From NCBI GenBank assembly GCA_011033025.1, contig WFMF01000063.1:556572-620571 (forward strand): DNA of 64,000 nt, written 5' to 3'. Below, one piece after another: positions 23,690-34,100 of this stretch. The notes under the pieces were generated by a model. That model searched no databases and was not told the DNA's origin. It saw only the letters and a program-made list of their open reading frames with translations. The DNA comes from Beroe forskalii. Lineage: Eukaryota; Ctenophora; Nuda; Beroida; Beroidae. The stretch's first letter is position 1, and the number at the start of each line of letters is the position of its first letter. Both the position numbers and the translations under genes were made by a program.

Positions 23690-24150
23690 TGGGTAGTCAT
23701 GACTACCAGGAAATTTTTTTGGTTTACCGGGAAATTTTTCAAAAATCGAGATTTTTCGAAAATTTTCATCATGGAATCTTCCATACCAGGATCAAGTCTG
23801 GTACTTTTCAGTTATTTTCCAGTAGTTTTTTACAGGAATTTACCAGAAGTGCGAAATCTGCCCAGTGGTAGAAAAATCTTCCCAGTGGTAGGAAATCTTC
23901 CCAGTGGCAGAATATCTTCCCAATGGGAAATTTCCCCGTGGTAGAAATTCTATGGGGAAATTTCCATTGGTTGGGTCTTCCCAGAGAAAAACTTCCCAGT
24001 GTTTTTAAAGGGGGGAAAACTTCCCCCTAGAAATTTCCGGGGAGTTTAGTGGAAAAATTTTCCCAAGGGAAAACTTCCCCCCTAGTAGGGAAAATTTTCC
24101 CAGTGGTGGAAATCTTCCAGTGTAGGGAAATTTTCCTTTGAAAAAATTTT
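23690..24150. repeat. Degenerate TTCCCAGTGG-type simple repeat
   Basis: Roughly 16-22 bp units of the form AAATCTTCCCAGTGGTAG are repeated with heavy drift. In the second half the strand bias changes (GGGGAAATTTCC and GGGAAAACTTCCCCC), giving many short inverted repeats. Frames through it are artefacts. It abuts an ORF1 remnant. Confidence 0.75.
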
Positions 24151-24387
24151 TGGGCATAGCGTTCTGGCGCGGTCCTCTCCTTGAACAACGTCCTGCACCA
24201 CCTTCTTAGCTTCTTCAACACGATCTGGTTGAAAGGACTCTCCTTCACTCTGCTTTGAACTACTGCGCTGTAGGATTTTATCTCCTTCACTGTGCTAGAC
24301 ACTGAAGTCTCAGCAGCAGTCCTGATACTGTCCATCTGCTGGTCTTTCACTGACAATAGTTCTGACTGAAGCGTTATTATACTATTA
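24150..24387 (-). pseudogene. Third ORF1 remnant, cut by a Helitron
   Basis: The minus strand encodes SVKDQQMDSIRTAAETSVSS then VKEIKSYSAVVQSRVKE. This corresponds to the coiled-coil part of the ORF1 proteins at 2 kb and 36.5 kb (QQDLIMHKDKLLASVQSAVT, VKAEIKTYSDAV). A frameshift follows, then an EEAKKVVQDVVQGEDRAR block equivalent to LKSAVKSAVQEEDRNKN. The N-terminal part is missing because a Helitron begins exactly at 24388. Confidence 0.6.
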
Positions 24388-25041
24388 CTAGAAATGCCCG
24401 TTGGGCCTGCTAAATAATTAGCTCTCAAAAAGTTTATGAAGGAGAAAAATTTACCATTATGCATTGGTTTCTTTTAGTAATGCTTGTCCGTGCAAGTTTT
24501 GTATGATGTATATAAGATAATAAAAACCGAGTATCGTACTCATACTGAACGTTGAATTAAGCATTGATTCACGCCAAGAGCAGTCTTCTAAATTCGCAAT
24601 GTGCTATGCCCAAATTCGATTCAATTTGATTTTTGCTTTTGTTGAATCTTAATAAATTGCACTCTAAATTCGCATTTTTTCGCTATCATCAACTCGGCAT
24701 TGATTCAAATCGACCGTCGTCTGTTTATGAAGAAGAGATAAATAGCCCCACGATGCTAGCCATACCCGTCCTCTATCTTCAGATCTTTTCAAACGAAAAA
24801 CAGTAAACACACCGTTCTTTCAAACGCTAACAATGCAGCAGTCAACAACGTATCAGAAAGCACTTGCATAGAACTGATCATAATCTGCACGTGCAGAATA
24901 TTTGTATCCATAGCAACGGAGCGACTTAACCCAGTTAAGCCTTCGTTTCTCTTGATATTTTCTTGGCAAGCTCAAATTTTAATTGTGTACGGCGGCACAG
25001 ACAGACATAATTCACGTGCTCTTACGAAATTATATATAAGA
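24388..25041 (-). mobile_element. Non-autonomous Helitron, 654 bp
   Basis: On the minus strand it starts TCTTATATATAATTTCG (25041) and ends with a GCCC-AAC-GGGC hairpin, ATTT and CTAG (24391-24388), followed by T. These are the hallmark Helitron termini. It interrupts the ORF1 remnant. No Rep/helicase frame is inside. Its 5' end directly touches the CTAG end of another Helitron. Confidence 0.72.
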
Positions 25042-25063
25042 CTAGCAGGCCCGTAGGGCCTGC
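25042..25063 (-). mobile_element. 3' end of a second Helitron, head-to-tail with the first
   Basis: On the minus strand the sequence reads GCAGGCCC-TAC-GGGCCTGC then TAG, a long terminal hairpin ending in CTAG at 25042. The very next base starts the TCTTATA end of the Helitron at 24388-25041. The body must extend rightward from 25064; I could not place its 5' TC end, and about 800 bp to the right (to ~25860) is a candidate. Confidence 0.6.
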
Positions 25064-26454
25064 AAATACACAGCTCACTCGGCGCTGCTACGCAGCACCT
25101 CGTTCGCAAAATTCAAATCCACCAAATACTTTTTACCGCATCAAAAAATTCCAATCACATCAAAAGTTACGCAGCAACATACTCAAACAGCATTAAACAG
25201 AAATGATCGCGATCGCGCAATATGTAACCATAGCAACGCGCGCGCCTATATCCATACTGCATGTGGGCGCTCCAAAATGTGTCTACAAAAGGACAAAAGA
25301 CGTTACTACATACAAAATAGTACAGAGGTTGCGAAATTATATTAGAGATAGTCTTTTGAGCATCGATCAACTCCGCTGCAACATTATGAGTTGTGGTCTT
25401 CTGATCCGTCATGTGCTTTACAAGACTGCTGATTAGGCACACTGATTGAAAGCTTTGTCAAGGAATGAAACACAATTTTCCTTTACCAGTCTTTGCATTA
25501 CTTGGTGCTGGGCATCACTTGTACTTTTACACATAGCGACACAGTAACGGTCTAAATCTTGCTATAGCAAACGTGCTGATAAGCGTACTGATAAGAGAGC
25601 ATTAATTAGCAACGAATGAAAAAGTGATATACTGTCATTCGTTGAGTAAAGAAACCGAACGATTTCTTTTATGGTCAAATGTATTCCACGCTGCCGCCTC
25701 GATACGCTGTAGAGTTTCAAACAACGCAATTGTGTACCAATCACGTGCTAACGCGCGCATTGGGACACGAAGTGTCGCACAAAACTCGCCTGATAATTGT
25801 AGCGCGCGGATCAAATTTAGTGATAATCTGTGCGCGCACTGAATTCTACAGAGGCGATTAATTGTACGTACGTGATGAAATATTTCTTATCTTGGCCAGC
25901 CAAGATGATGAAAGATCCGAAGATACCTCATCAAAATCACTTTCAATTTGAGAATATACTTTCAGGACATTGAAATCGATAAGCAGGAAAAGGAGAAAGA
26001 GAATTATCAGAAGGTTCTCTTTGACTTGTCAATAGAACGTGGCAGATCAGGTAACCAATCAACTTTCCGCCGTACACAATACTATACTTAGCGTACCTGA
26101 AATCTCAGTCAACTTGAACTAAATAGTACGTTGTTTCCCTTACATCATGGAAGGGCTACAGTACACTTACCCATTATTTTTCATCAGAGGATCAGAGTAA
26201 AAACAAACTGGGAGTCTATGAGTTTGTACCTTGTAAGCACTCAGCTGATGTGCGAATGTTTTCAATGCGTGTTAATTACACACAATTTGATGTGTTTTGG
26301 TCTGATTCTTGTAGAAAGTGTTCATGTTAGTGTGAATCAAAGATTGTATAGGTTGATGCATGTGCGTATATACATTTTATTTGACAGTATGCAATATGTG
26401 TATTGCGTATGAGACTTGATTTGAGCTGCCTTTAGTGTTACAGTATACGCTTAG
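25064..26454. other. Probable Helitron body, then unassigned DNA
   Basis: No gene is supported. An inverted motif (GGCGCTGCTACGCAGCACC) lies at about 25081 near the Helitron end, and X-box-like words (GTAACCATAGCAAC) at about 25227. Frames here lack recognisable domains. Confidence 0.3.
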
Positions 26455-26620
26455 AGCATGGCTGGGAATGCGCTAATAGAAATTATTGCACGAGGCGTAG
26501 CCGAGTGCAATAATTTGTATTGTCGCACGAGGAGCAGGCCGAGTGCGACAATACCAAATTATTGCACGAGGCGAAGCCGAGTGCAATAATTTTATTAGCG
26601 TCATGACCATTTGCCATGCT
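26455..26620. mobile_element. 166-bp MITE with three hairpins and a 5-bp TSD
   Basis: Ends AGCATGGC...GCCATGCT with the duplication CTTAG on both sides (26450-26454 and 26621-26625). The interior consists of three stem-loops: ATTGCACGAGGCGTAGCC... GAGTGCAAT twice and a GTCGCACGAGG...CCGAGTGCGAC variant. A hairpin of the same kind (CTCGGCTTCGCCTCG) sits inside another MITE at 57554-57722. Confidence 0.8.
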
Positions 26621-26846
26621 CTTAGTGTATTAGCCAATGTGAGGAATGCAATATTACTTATTATTGCACGCCTACAAGTACCCTCAAAATTGGCTAATAC
26701 TAATTAGGCATCACTAGGTTCTCAGAGGAACTAAACCTTGAGAAATATAAGTCGTGATTACTGGGTGGAATATAGCCAGAACCCCATGGAAATTAACGAC
26801 ACTCCCTGGTTGCTAATAGCCTTCTAACCCTCCTCTCTCTCTCCCA

Positions 26847-26972
26847 GCAGCAGAGGAGTCGCCCACCCTCCTCTATTATATAGTTGTCATGGTAACACCC
26901 TCCCCAGCACTAGTTGTCATGGTAACCCTCCCCCAGCACTAGTTGTCATGGTAACACCCTCCTCTCCACTAG
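26847..26972 (+). repeat. Duplicated exon edge and X-box minisatellite
   Basis: GTTGTCATGGTAAC occurs three times (spacing about 30 bp), between two copies of an exon start: CAGAGGAGTCGCCCACCCT at about 26852 and TAGAAGAGTCGCCCACCCT at 26976. The second copy is the real beginning of the zinc-finger exon. The first looks like a relic of an older duplication. Confidence 0.7.
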
Positions 26973-27265
26973 CAGTAGAAGAGTCGCCCACCCTGCAAGG
27001 AAGTGTGGAGGAGGAGTGGGCGTGTCCCGCCTGTTCCTTTTCTAATAACCTCGGCTCCGCCTCGTGCTCCCAATGCGGACACGCCCCCTCTGACATATCT
27101 AACTGCGTAATTCTGAGGAATTACTGACGGGAATTGACTCAAAGTGAGGGGTTATTAATGACTGAGCATCACCAAATACAGATCACAGATGATACCAAGG
27201 ATAAAGATGGTTCGTCTATTGAACGTGTTGTGTGGAGTTTGAACTCCCTGATGGAGTTGTTGTAA
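26973..27265 (+). CDS. RanBP2/NZF-type zinc-finger protein, C-terminal two exons (partial)
   Basis: Exon 26973-27106 reads EESPTLQGSVEEEWACPACS then FSNNLGSASCSQCG. This fits the RanBP2/NZF finger W-x-C-x2-C-x3-N-x6-C-x2-C exactly. The CSF after the second cysteine resembles the C-T/S-F of ubiquitin-binding NZF fingers such as that of TAB2/TAB3. A 75-bp intron (GTAATT...ACAG) leads in phase 0 to a final exon 27182-27265 (ITDDTKDKDGSSIERVVW, ending MELL and TAA). The acceptor may be at 26973 or 26976. A ubiquitin-reading role is an inference. Upstream exons were not found. The acceptor region is partly duplicated 120 bp upstream. Confidence 0.6.
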
Positions 27266-28083
27266 GCAGGCTCGGAGCGCACTGCCAAAAGATTCTGCTG
27301 TGAACTGCGAGGACTGAGAAGATGCTGTAAGAGTCCACTGTGTTTCAGTCACAGTTAGTTTTCGGTACTTACTATTATACGAAGTTTTATTTGACAACTG
27401 CACCTATTTCTTGATGAAATGACTCTTTAACAGACCTTGAAACGCTGCATCAAACTCACATCATGTATCGTGACATGGTAGGCACGCCAATTGAAAGCCG
27501 GTATATTTTAAACTTCTGAAATATGATGTCAGTTTGAATTTTACCGTACATTAGAAACCTGAGACGGTTTACTTCTGTTTGGTTTTATTTCACTGTGTTT
27601 CCTGTCGTGTGTTTCCTAGTACAGTTGAAATCCGTGTCAATAAGCCAATGAACGTGATTTAGTGTGAAATACATCAATTATGTACGTTATCATCACATTT
27701 TCATTCCAAAAGTTCAAATAATATACAGCCATAATAAACACCAATAATGGTTTTACTACTGGTTAGTGACCTACTAACCCCTCCTCCCCCTATAGCAAAT
27801 GTGATTTTAAAGTACCAAAGACGGCAGAGATTTTAGCAAAGGGATTTTACAACGCCCCAACCACTCCCCCTTACCTCCCTCCTAAACTAATCCTCCTCCT
27901 GAACTGCCCTCTACCACTCATTTTAAAAGCCTCAGCAACTCCTTTTAAACGCTTCTAAAACTACTCTAAAGCTCCTTTACAACTCCTCTAAAGCTCTCTG
28001 AAACGTCTCTACGACTCCCTTAAAACACTACCACCCCTTTGAAGCAGCTCTCCCACTCCTCTGAGACCAGTAGAAAGCTGTGA
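27266..28083. other. Intergenic, pyrimidine-rich right half
   Basis: No exon is seen. 27890-28080 is a degenerate run of CTCCTCTAAAGCTC-like words just before the PDZ-LRR first exon, which could be promoter or leader sequence. Confidence 0.35.
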
Positions 28084-28104
28084 AGCTCCCTCAGTCCTCT
28101 CCAC

Positions 28105-31100
28105 ATGATGTCGTCTAAGAACCTGTACTTCGAGTCCCACCTAAAGTACCAAATCAAGACCACGGAGATAACGCTTACGAGGAAGAGCAAGAAGACACCC
28201 TGGGGCGTCAATGTCTCTAACATCATCGCCAAGTTAACTTGTAGTTGCTGTAGCAATGCGATCTCACACTTTCATTGACTCACTCGTAAGTGTGGTGGCG
28301 TGTTTTCTGATAGCAGACAAATCATTCATGTTTCAAGCATGGTATTGATAATAAAAAAAAAAGATATTATAGTAACCACTAACCGTTGTGCCTCGACCTT
28401 TTGAAGCGTGGTGTACTAAGCGGCGCCTGCGTACTTTTTCAAGGCGCGTTGCATTGAAACTGTCACACGCCGCAAAAAGAATTATAATACTTTTTTGCGG
28501 CACCTGACCGCGCACAAAGTACTTTTCAGTATTACTAATACGCCGCGCCTCAAAAGGTCCAGACCCCTGGGTGAGCTCATATGAAAGATAACATGGTCGC
28601 AACCCCACAGTTATACGATGGCTTGGAGTTATACGTGGCCACTGTACAGAGTTTAGAAGAGAAAGGAATCGCTAAGAAGATGGGGCTCAAGGAAAGGGAC
28701 CAAATACTGAAGGTGACATTCTGCGTTCACCTATTATCAGAATTGAAATATCGAATCAGTGACATATCCAGGGTGGTGATCATGTAATTCATGTTCATGT
28801 TCATGTTCATGTTCATTCGCTATCCTCTCTCTTAACCAAGGTAAATGGTAACTATGGAGTGGCAGGTTGTCATGGTAACCACTCTTTCCCTAGGTTAATG
28901 GTAGCTGTGTGGAGTGGTAGGTTGTCATGGTAACCACTCTTAACCCAGGTTAATGGTAGCTGTGTGGAGTGATAGGTTGTCATGGTAACTACTCTTAACT
29001 CAGGTTAATGGTAGCTGTGTGGAGTGGTAGGTTGTCATGGTAACCGCTCTTTCCCCAGGTTAATGGTAGCTGTGTGAGGGAGTGGTAGGTTGTCATGGTT
29101 ACCACTCTTAACCCAGGTTAATGGTAGCTGTGTGGAGTGGTAGGTTGTCATAGTTACCACTCTAAACCCAGGTTAATGGTAGCTGTGTGGAGTGGTAGGT
29201 TGTCATGGTTACCACTCTTAACCCAGGTTAATGGTAGCTGTGTGAGGGAGTGGTAGGTTGATATGGTTACCATTCTAAACCCAGGTTAATGGTAGCTGTG
29301 TGGAGTGGTAGGTTGTCATGGTAACCACTCTTAACTCAGGTTAATGGTAGCTGTGTGGAGTGGTAGGTTGTCATGGTAACCACTCTTAACCCAGGTTAAT
29401 GGTAGCTGTGTGAGGGAGTGGTAGGTTGTCATGGTAACCACTCTAACCCAGGTTAATGGTAGCTGTGTGAGGGAGTGGTAGGTTGTCATGGTAACCACTC
29501 TTTAACCCAGGTTAATGGTAGCTGTGTGGAGTGGTAGGTTGTCATGGTAACCACTCTTAACTCAGGTTAATGGTAGCTGTGTGGAGTGGTAGGTTGTCAT
29601 GGTAACCACTCTTAACCCAGGTTAATGGTAGCTGTGTGAGGGAGTGGCAGAGTGAGCATTTGCACGCAGAGTTCAGTGGCAGCCTGACTGTGACTGTGGT
29701 TGTGATCTCCATAGAGGACAGGGCGGTGACCGACCTCTTTCTGCTCACTAACAGAGAGAGCGACATTAACTTCCTGTGGGCCCTCAGGAAACTCGTCAAA
29801 CTCAGGTAACTGCTGATGTCTTAGACGTGGGCTATTAGTCAAACTCAGGTTTTCTAACTTCCAGTGCTGTTACTTTTTATAGAGTAACAACTTAGCAACT
29901 TAAAACTTTTATCTCTGATTCCTATATCTTTATTTTATCAATGTAGTTGATAGGTAGCACCCTATTTCTCTCCTTGCATATCTAAATCCTTATTGAGACA
30001 CCCTAAATCACACCCGTATCTTCCTCAGCATCGGTAACATAGATTTCTCCGTGAACGGGTTGGATCTGAGCGCCATCACCACGACCCTTAACGAGCTGAT
30101 TGTCACCAACTGCTCCCTCAAGTGTATCACTCAGATCCGCGGCATAGGTAACTGTAAGCAGTTGTAAGGGGTTTGCGCGGCGCGCAGTCCTTTGCAAAGT
30201 TATTTCCTGGCTTTACAGCAGTATCCGCGGCATAGGTAACTTAACTGTCAGCTGTCTGTGAGGGATGCGCGCGGCGCGCAGTCCTTTGCAAAGTTATTTC
30301 CTGCGTTGACAACAGCTCTACATGGAGAGTTTGAACAAACAGCGGAAACCACTAGAGAATTGTTTAATTAATTGGTCTCCATTATGGCTCTTGTACTATT
30401 CCCTGGCATTTCGCAGGACGTTTGGTGGCGCTGAAGCGACTGATTCTCACCCACAACTGCTTGGTAAACTTAGACGAGTCCACCATGTTGAAGATGAAGG
30501 AGCTAACGGACCTTCAGGTAGACCTCGTATTCTTAATGTTTACTTCGTGTATTTCACTGCTGTATTCAGTAATTTGTATTTTTATAGTTTGTACAGATAC
30601 GTGTTAATCTTGATATCGGTGATATTATCATGATATGTCGCAATAGCAATGGTCTTACGGAGCCCCTCAGTTTCTATTCCTTGTTTAACATACCCTACAG
30701 CAAGGATCTACAGTTCGTTGCTTGAATGACTATCTGACCGAACCAAGGAACCCCGTTGGCCGTTCTGGCGTCTCCAACCCGTTGTAGGTCAATGTTATGA
30801 GATGGTGCAAAAGTAATAAAACTCATTTTATTCACCAAAAGAACGCAATGAATAATCACAAAACCTAAAATATCTTGAAGTCTATCAAAAGTATTTTAAA
30901 AGAATAACAGTTTTGTGCTTTTCACGTTTTCTTCCGAAAATGAAACAAACATGATATAATATTCAATAAGAATTAAATTTACCAAGTTGAATTACATTAG
31001 AAAATAATGTTGTCTTAACTCAACTACATTTTGGTTGTTTGAACAACAGTCAGCTCAGCAATGACAGGTCCACAAATAAATGTTGCTATGGCAACCGTAC

Positions 31101-34100
31101 TGTTGCCATAGCAACTGTACACTAAACCTTAATATGCTTAATCGAGAAATAGGCGGTAAAGATGTCGTCATTATCATAGCACAATGTTCTAAGTATTGGT
31201 AGAAAGTTGATGACGTTGAACCGCGAGGCTTTTACAGGACACACCACAGTGGTTTCATGGTACTGCTCCCCATGTTACCATGGTAACCGTACAGAGTTCC
31301 CCCTACACAGGACACACCACAGTGGTTTCATGGTACCCCCTCACTCCCTTGGTTACCATGGTAACCGTACAGAGTTCCCCCTACACAGGACACACCACAG
31401 TAGTTTCATGGTACCCCCTCACCTCATATGGTATGCACAGAGTTCCCCCTACACAGGACACTCCCAGTTGTTACATGTTACCATGGTAGTTCTCCACATG
31501 TTACCATGGACAGACACCACAGTGGTTTCATGGTACCCCCTCACTCCCCATGTTACCATGGTAACCGTACAGAGTTCCCCCCTACACAGGACACACCACA
31601 GTGGTTTCATGGTATCGCTCTCCCTCACTACTCGGGTTGATAATATCATTGCAAGACTTGGACGTTGAGAACTTGGTCATCTCAGCGTGCTGCTTTATGA
31701 CCACATGGGACACTCCGTGCTCGCTAACCTCTATCACTGGTTTAGACCACGTGACCACGGCTTTGAGCCAGAGAGTGAACTTTGTCATCCTGACGCAGTA
31801 GAGGATGGGGTTGAGAGCTGCGTTAAGTGTGACGAACACCACCTTGGAGATGGGGAAGGCGTGCCAGTACATGAACCACTTGCCTATGATAGGGCCAGGG
31901 TAGCTGTAACCGGCCACACGGTCCACTGAGAGGCAGGTGAGGACCACGAAGAAGGGAAGGTTGAGGGTCAGGAAGATCAGGGTGAAGAGGGCCACTGTCA
32001 CAGAGGCTTGGTGGAGTTTCTGGGTGGACTGCTTGGAGACAGTGTTGCCTACGGTGGCTCGCATCTTGACCAGCGTGATGACGAAGCTGATGAAGATGAC
32101 GAGAGAAGGACCCAGGATCTGAGCGTTATACAGGTTGTTGTCCACCTCGGAGTAAGTCCTCTCAGCGTTAGTGACAGGCTGTCCCATCGTGGCCTTGATA
32201 GCGTAGCCCATGTCAACAAAGAAGATGAAGACTACGTTAAACCATACAACTCCTACGACACTGGTGATTACCATGATGCCGGCGTAGGGCACCAGAGACC
32301 ACAGCACTGGCCCTTGTCTGATCCTGTAGAAGGGGAAGGAGATGGCTATAGTCCGGGTCACGCTCAGCACCATCACCAGCACCACAGAGAAGCGTTGCAG
32401 GAACTCGAAGACTATGACCCATGCGCCGCAGAACGGCTGGTTGTAGAACATGAGGGGGTCTCTGCTCCCACTGAGCAAGGTCAGCATGACCGGGGTCTGG
32501 GTGACGCAGGTCGTCAGGTCCACGGCGCATACCACCATGTACAGTTTCTCAGCCAGACTGCGCCGCCGCGGGATGGAGCAGAAGTAGACCAGCGCTAGGA
32601 GGTTGAGTGCGCCGCCCAGAGGGAGACACGCCGCCAACACGCCCCCACACAGTCTGTCTAGGGTGGGGGAGGCCGTCAGGTTACGATTGGAGAAGACGTG
32701 GGGGGCAGTGGAATCGTTAGACATCGTACCTGGCAAAGAAGGGGTTTAGTTCGAGAACAAATCACAAGTTAGAGATTTAGTCTTTTAGATAAAATAATTC
32801 AGGGCCTGAATTGATAAAATCTGTAGCAAAATCTGTTGGACAACAAAAGATATCTTCAAATTAATCAAACGCTACCCGAGAAAAGATCGATCGTTCTTGG
32901 CGAAGCTAACAATAATTAACCAGAATAGAACAAATTTCATCACTCGTAACTAGTCGTCAGTAAGACATAAATTTGTAACCGATCGTTTAAACTACCGTAC
33001 AACAGTTAGTATCAGCACTCAGCAGCGTCATTAATGCGCAGAAGTTTCAAATGATTATCAAGTCATTCTTGTCATACTGATGTCATATCGTGACGTTTCT
33101 CATCATAGACAATTGAATTTGAATGATTCAAGCAATATCGTGGCGAATACGTTAATCGTCGCTCAATTATGTGACATAATCGAGATCTGACGACCCAGAG
33201 TTAAATTTACTGAAATGATTATTTTTCAGCATATGACTTAAATCATAATGACGTTATTTGTCGGAATGTTATAGCTGTCGTGACGTACTGTCGTGCTGTG
33301 AAACCTAGCTGGACTTCACACCTGAGATCTCTTATTCGCAAAAGAAAAAGGTGACTCGCAACTCTTATATACTGCATCGCTATGGTGACGAAAGGCCGGA
33401 AGTGTTTTGAGTCTTGATAACAAGCTTTCGATGATTTGAGTTTCGCTTTGAATTCATGACCATGATATTCTGAGTTACATCACTTACGAGAGTTTAAGCT
33501 AATCTAAGCAGACATGATTAGGGCGGCCCTCTGAACGAGGTTATGTGTGTGCAGTGAACAGAATTAAAGCGAAATGATTATATCTGGAGAATTAGTCTTC
33601 ATGTGGTCATTAGCTGCTTTAACCCGTCATCCCTGGAATTGCAGCGAAACCATGTCATTAAGCGAATCTACTTGTCATTGAAAATTTACATGTACGTAAA
33701 TGTCGTAAGTAAATATGGTTTGACTCATCAAAACTAGAATAATCAGCGAGTGTTACGCCAATTAAAACTTAAGCACAGGACATCTGATAACTTGATAAGC
33801 AACGGCATAACTTTGGATTAAAAACGAGCTTGCGAGTTTTTGAAAGTGAGTCAAAGAGGACAGTAGAGATTGTATAAGGGAAGATAATTAATATTTGATG
33901 CTAAAACTTGTCCATTGGCGGCCGTATCTGCTGATAGCCATAATAATATTATAATTATGAATATCAGCAAAAACTGCCGCCAATGGACGAAATTTTAGCA
34001 TACATTTACCACTTTAATTGAGTACAAAAACTTAGTTTGTTATTCAATTATGAATAATCCGAATAATTTTAATAAGATTATTCGGATTATTCATAATTGA

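Noticed and set aside
28020-28256. Minus-strand frame with a membrane-like segment (VFLLFLVSVISVVLIWYF)
   Set aside because: It is antisense to the first PDZ exon, whose frame shows the conserved TPWG and matches the next exons.
31449-31649. Small frames in the GPCR-end minisatellite
   Set aside because: Repeat-derived on both strands; only the terminal ten codons belonging to the receptor are considered coding.
32008-32598. 196-codon plus-strand frame
   Set aside because: Shadow of the GPCR on the opposite strand; His/Asp/Gly-rich composition and no domain.
32725-32736. Four-residue longer start for the GPCR
   Set aside because: It would need a TTG start and overlaps an acceptor-like TTGCCAG; the ATG at 32724 is preferred.
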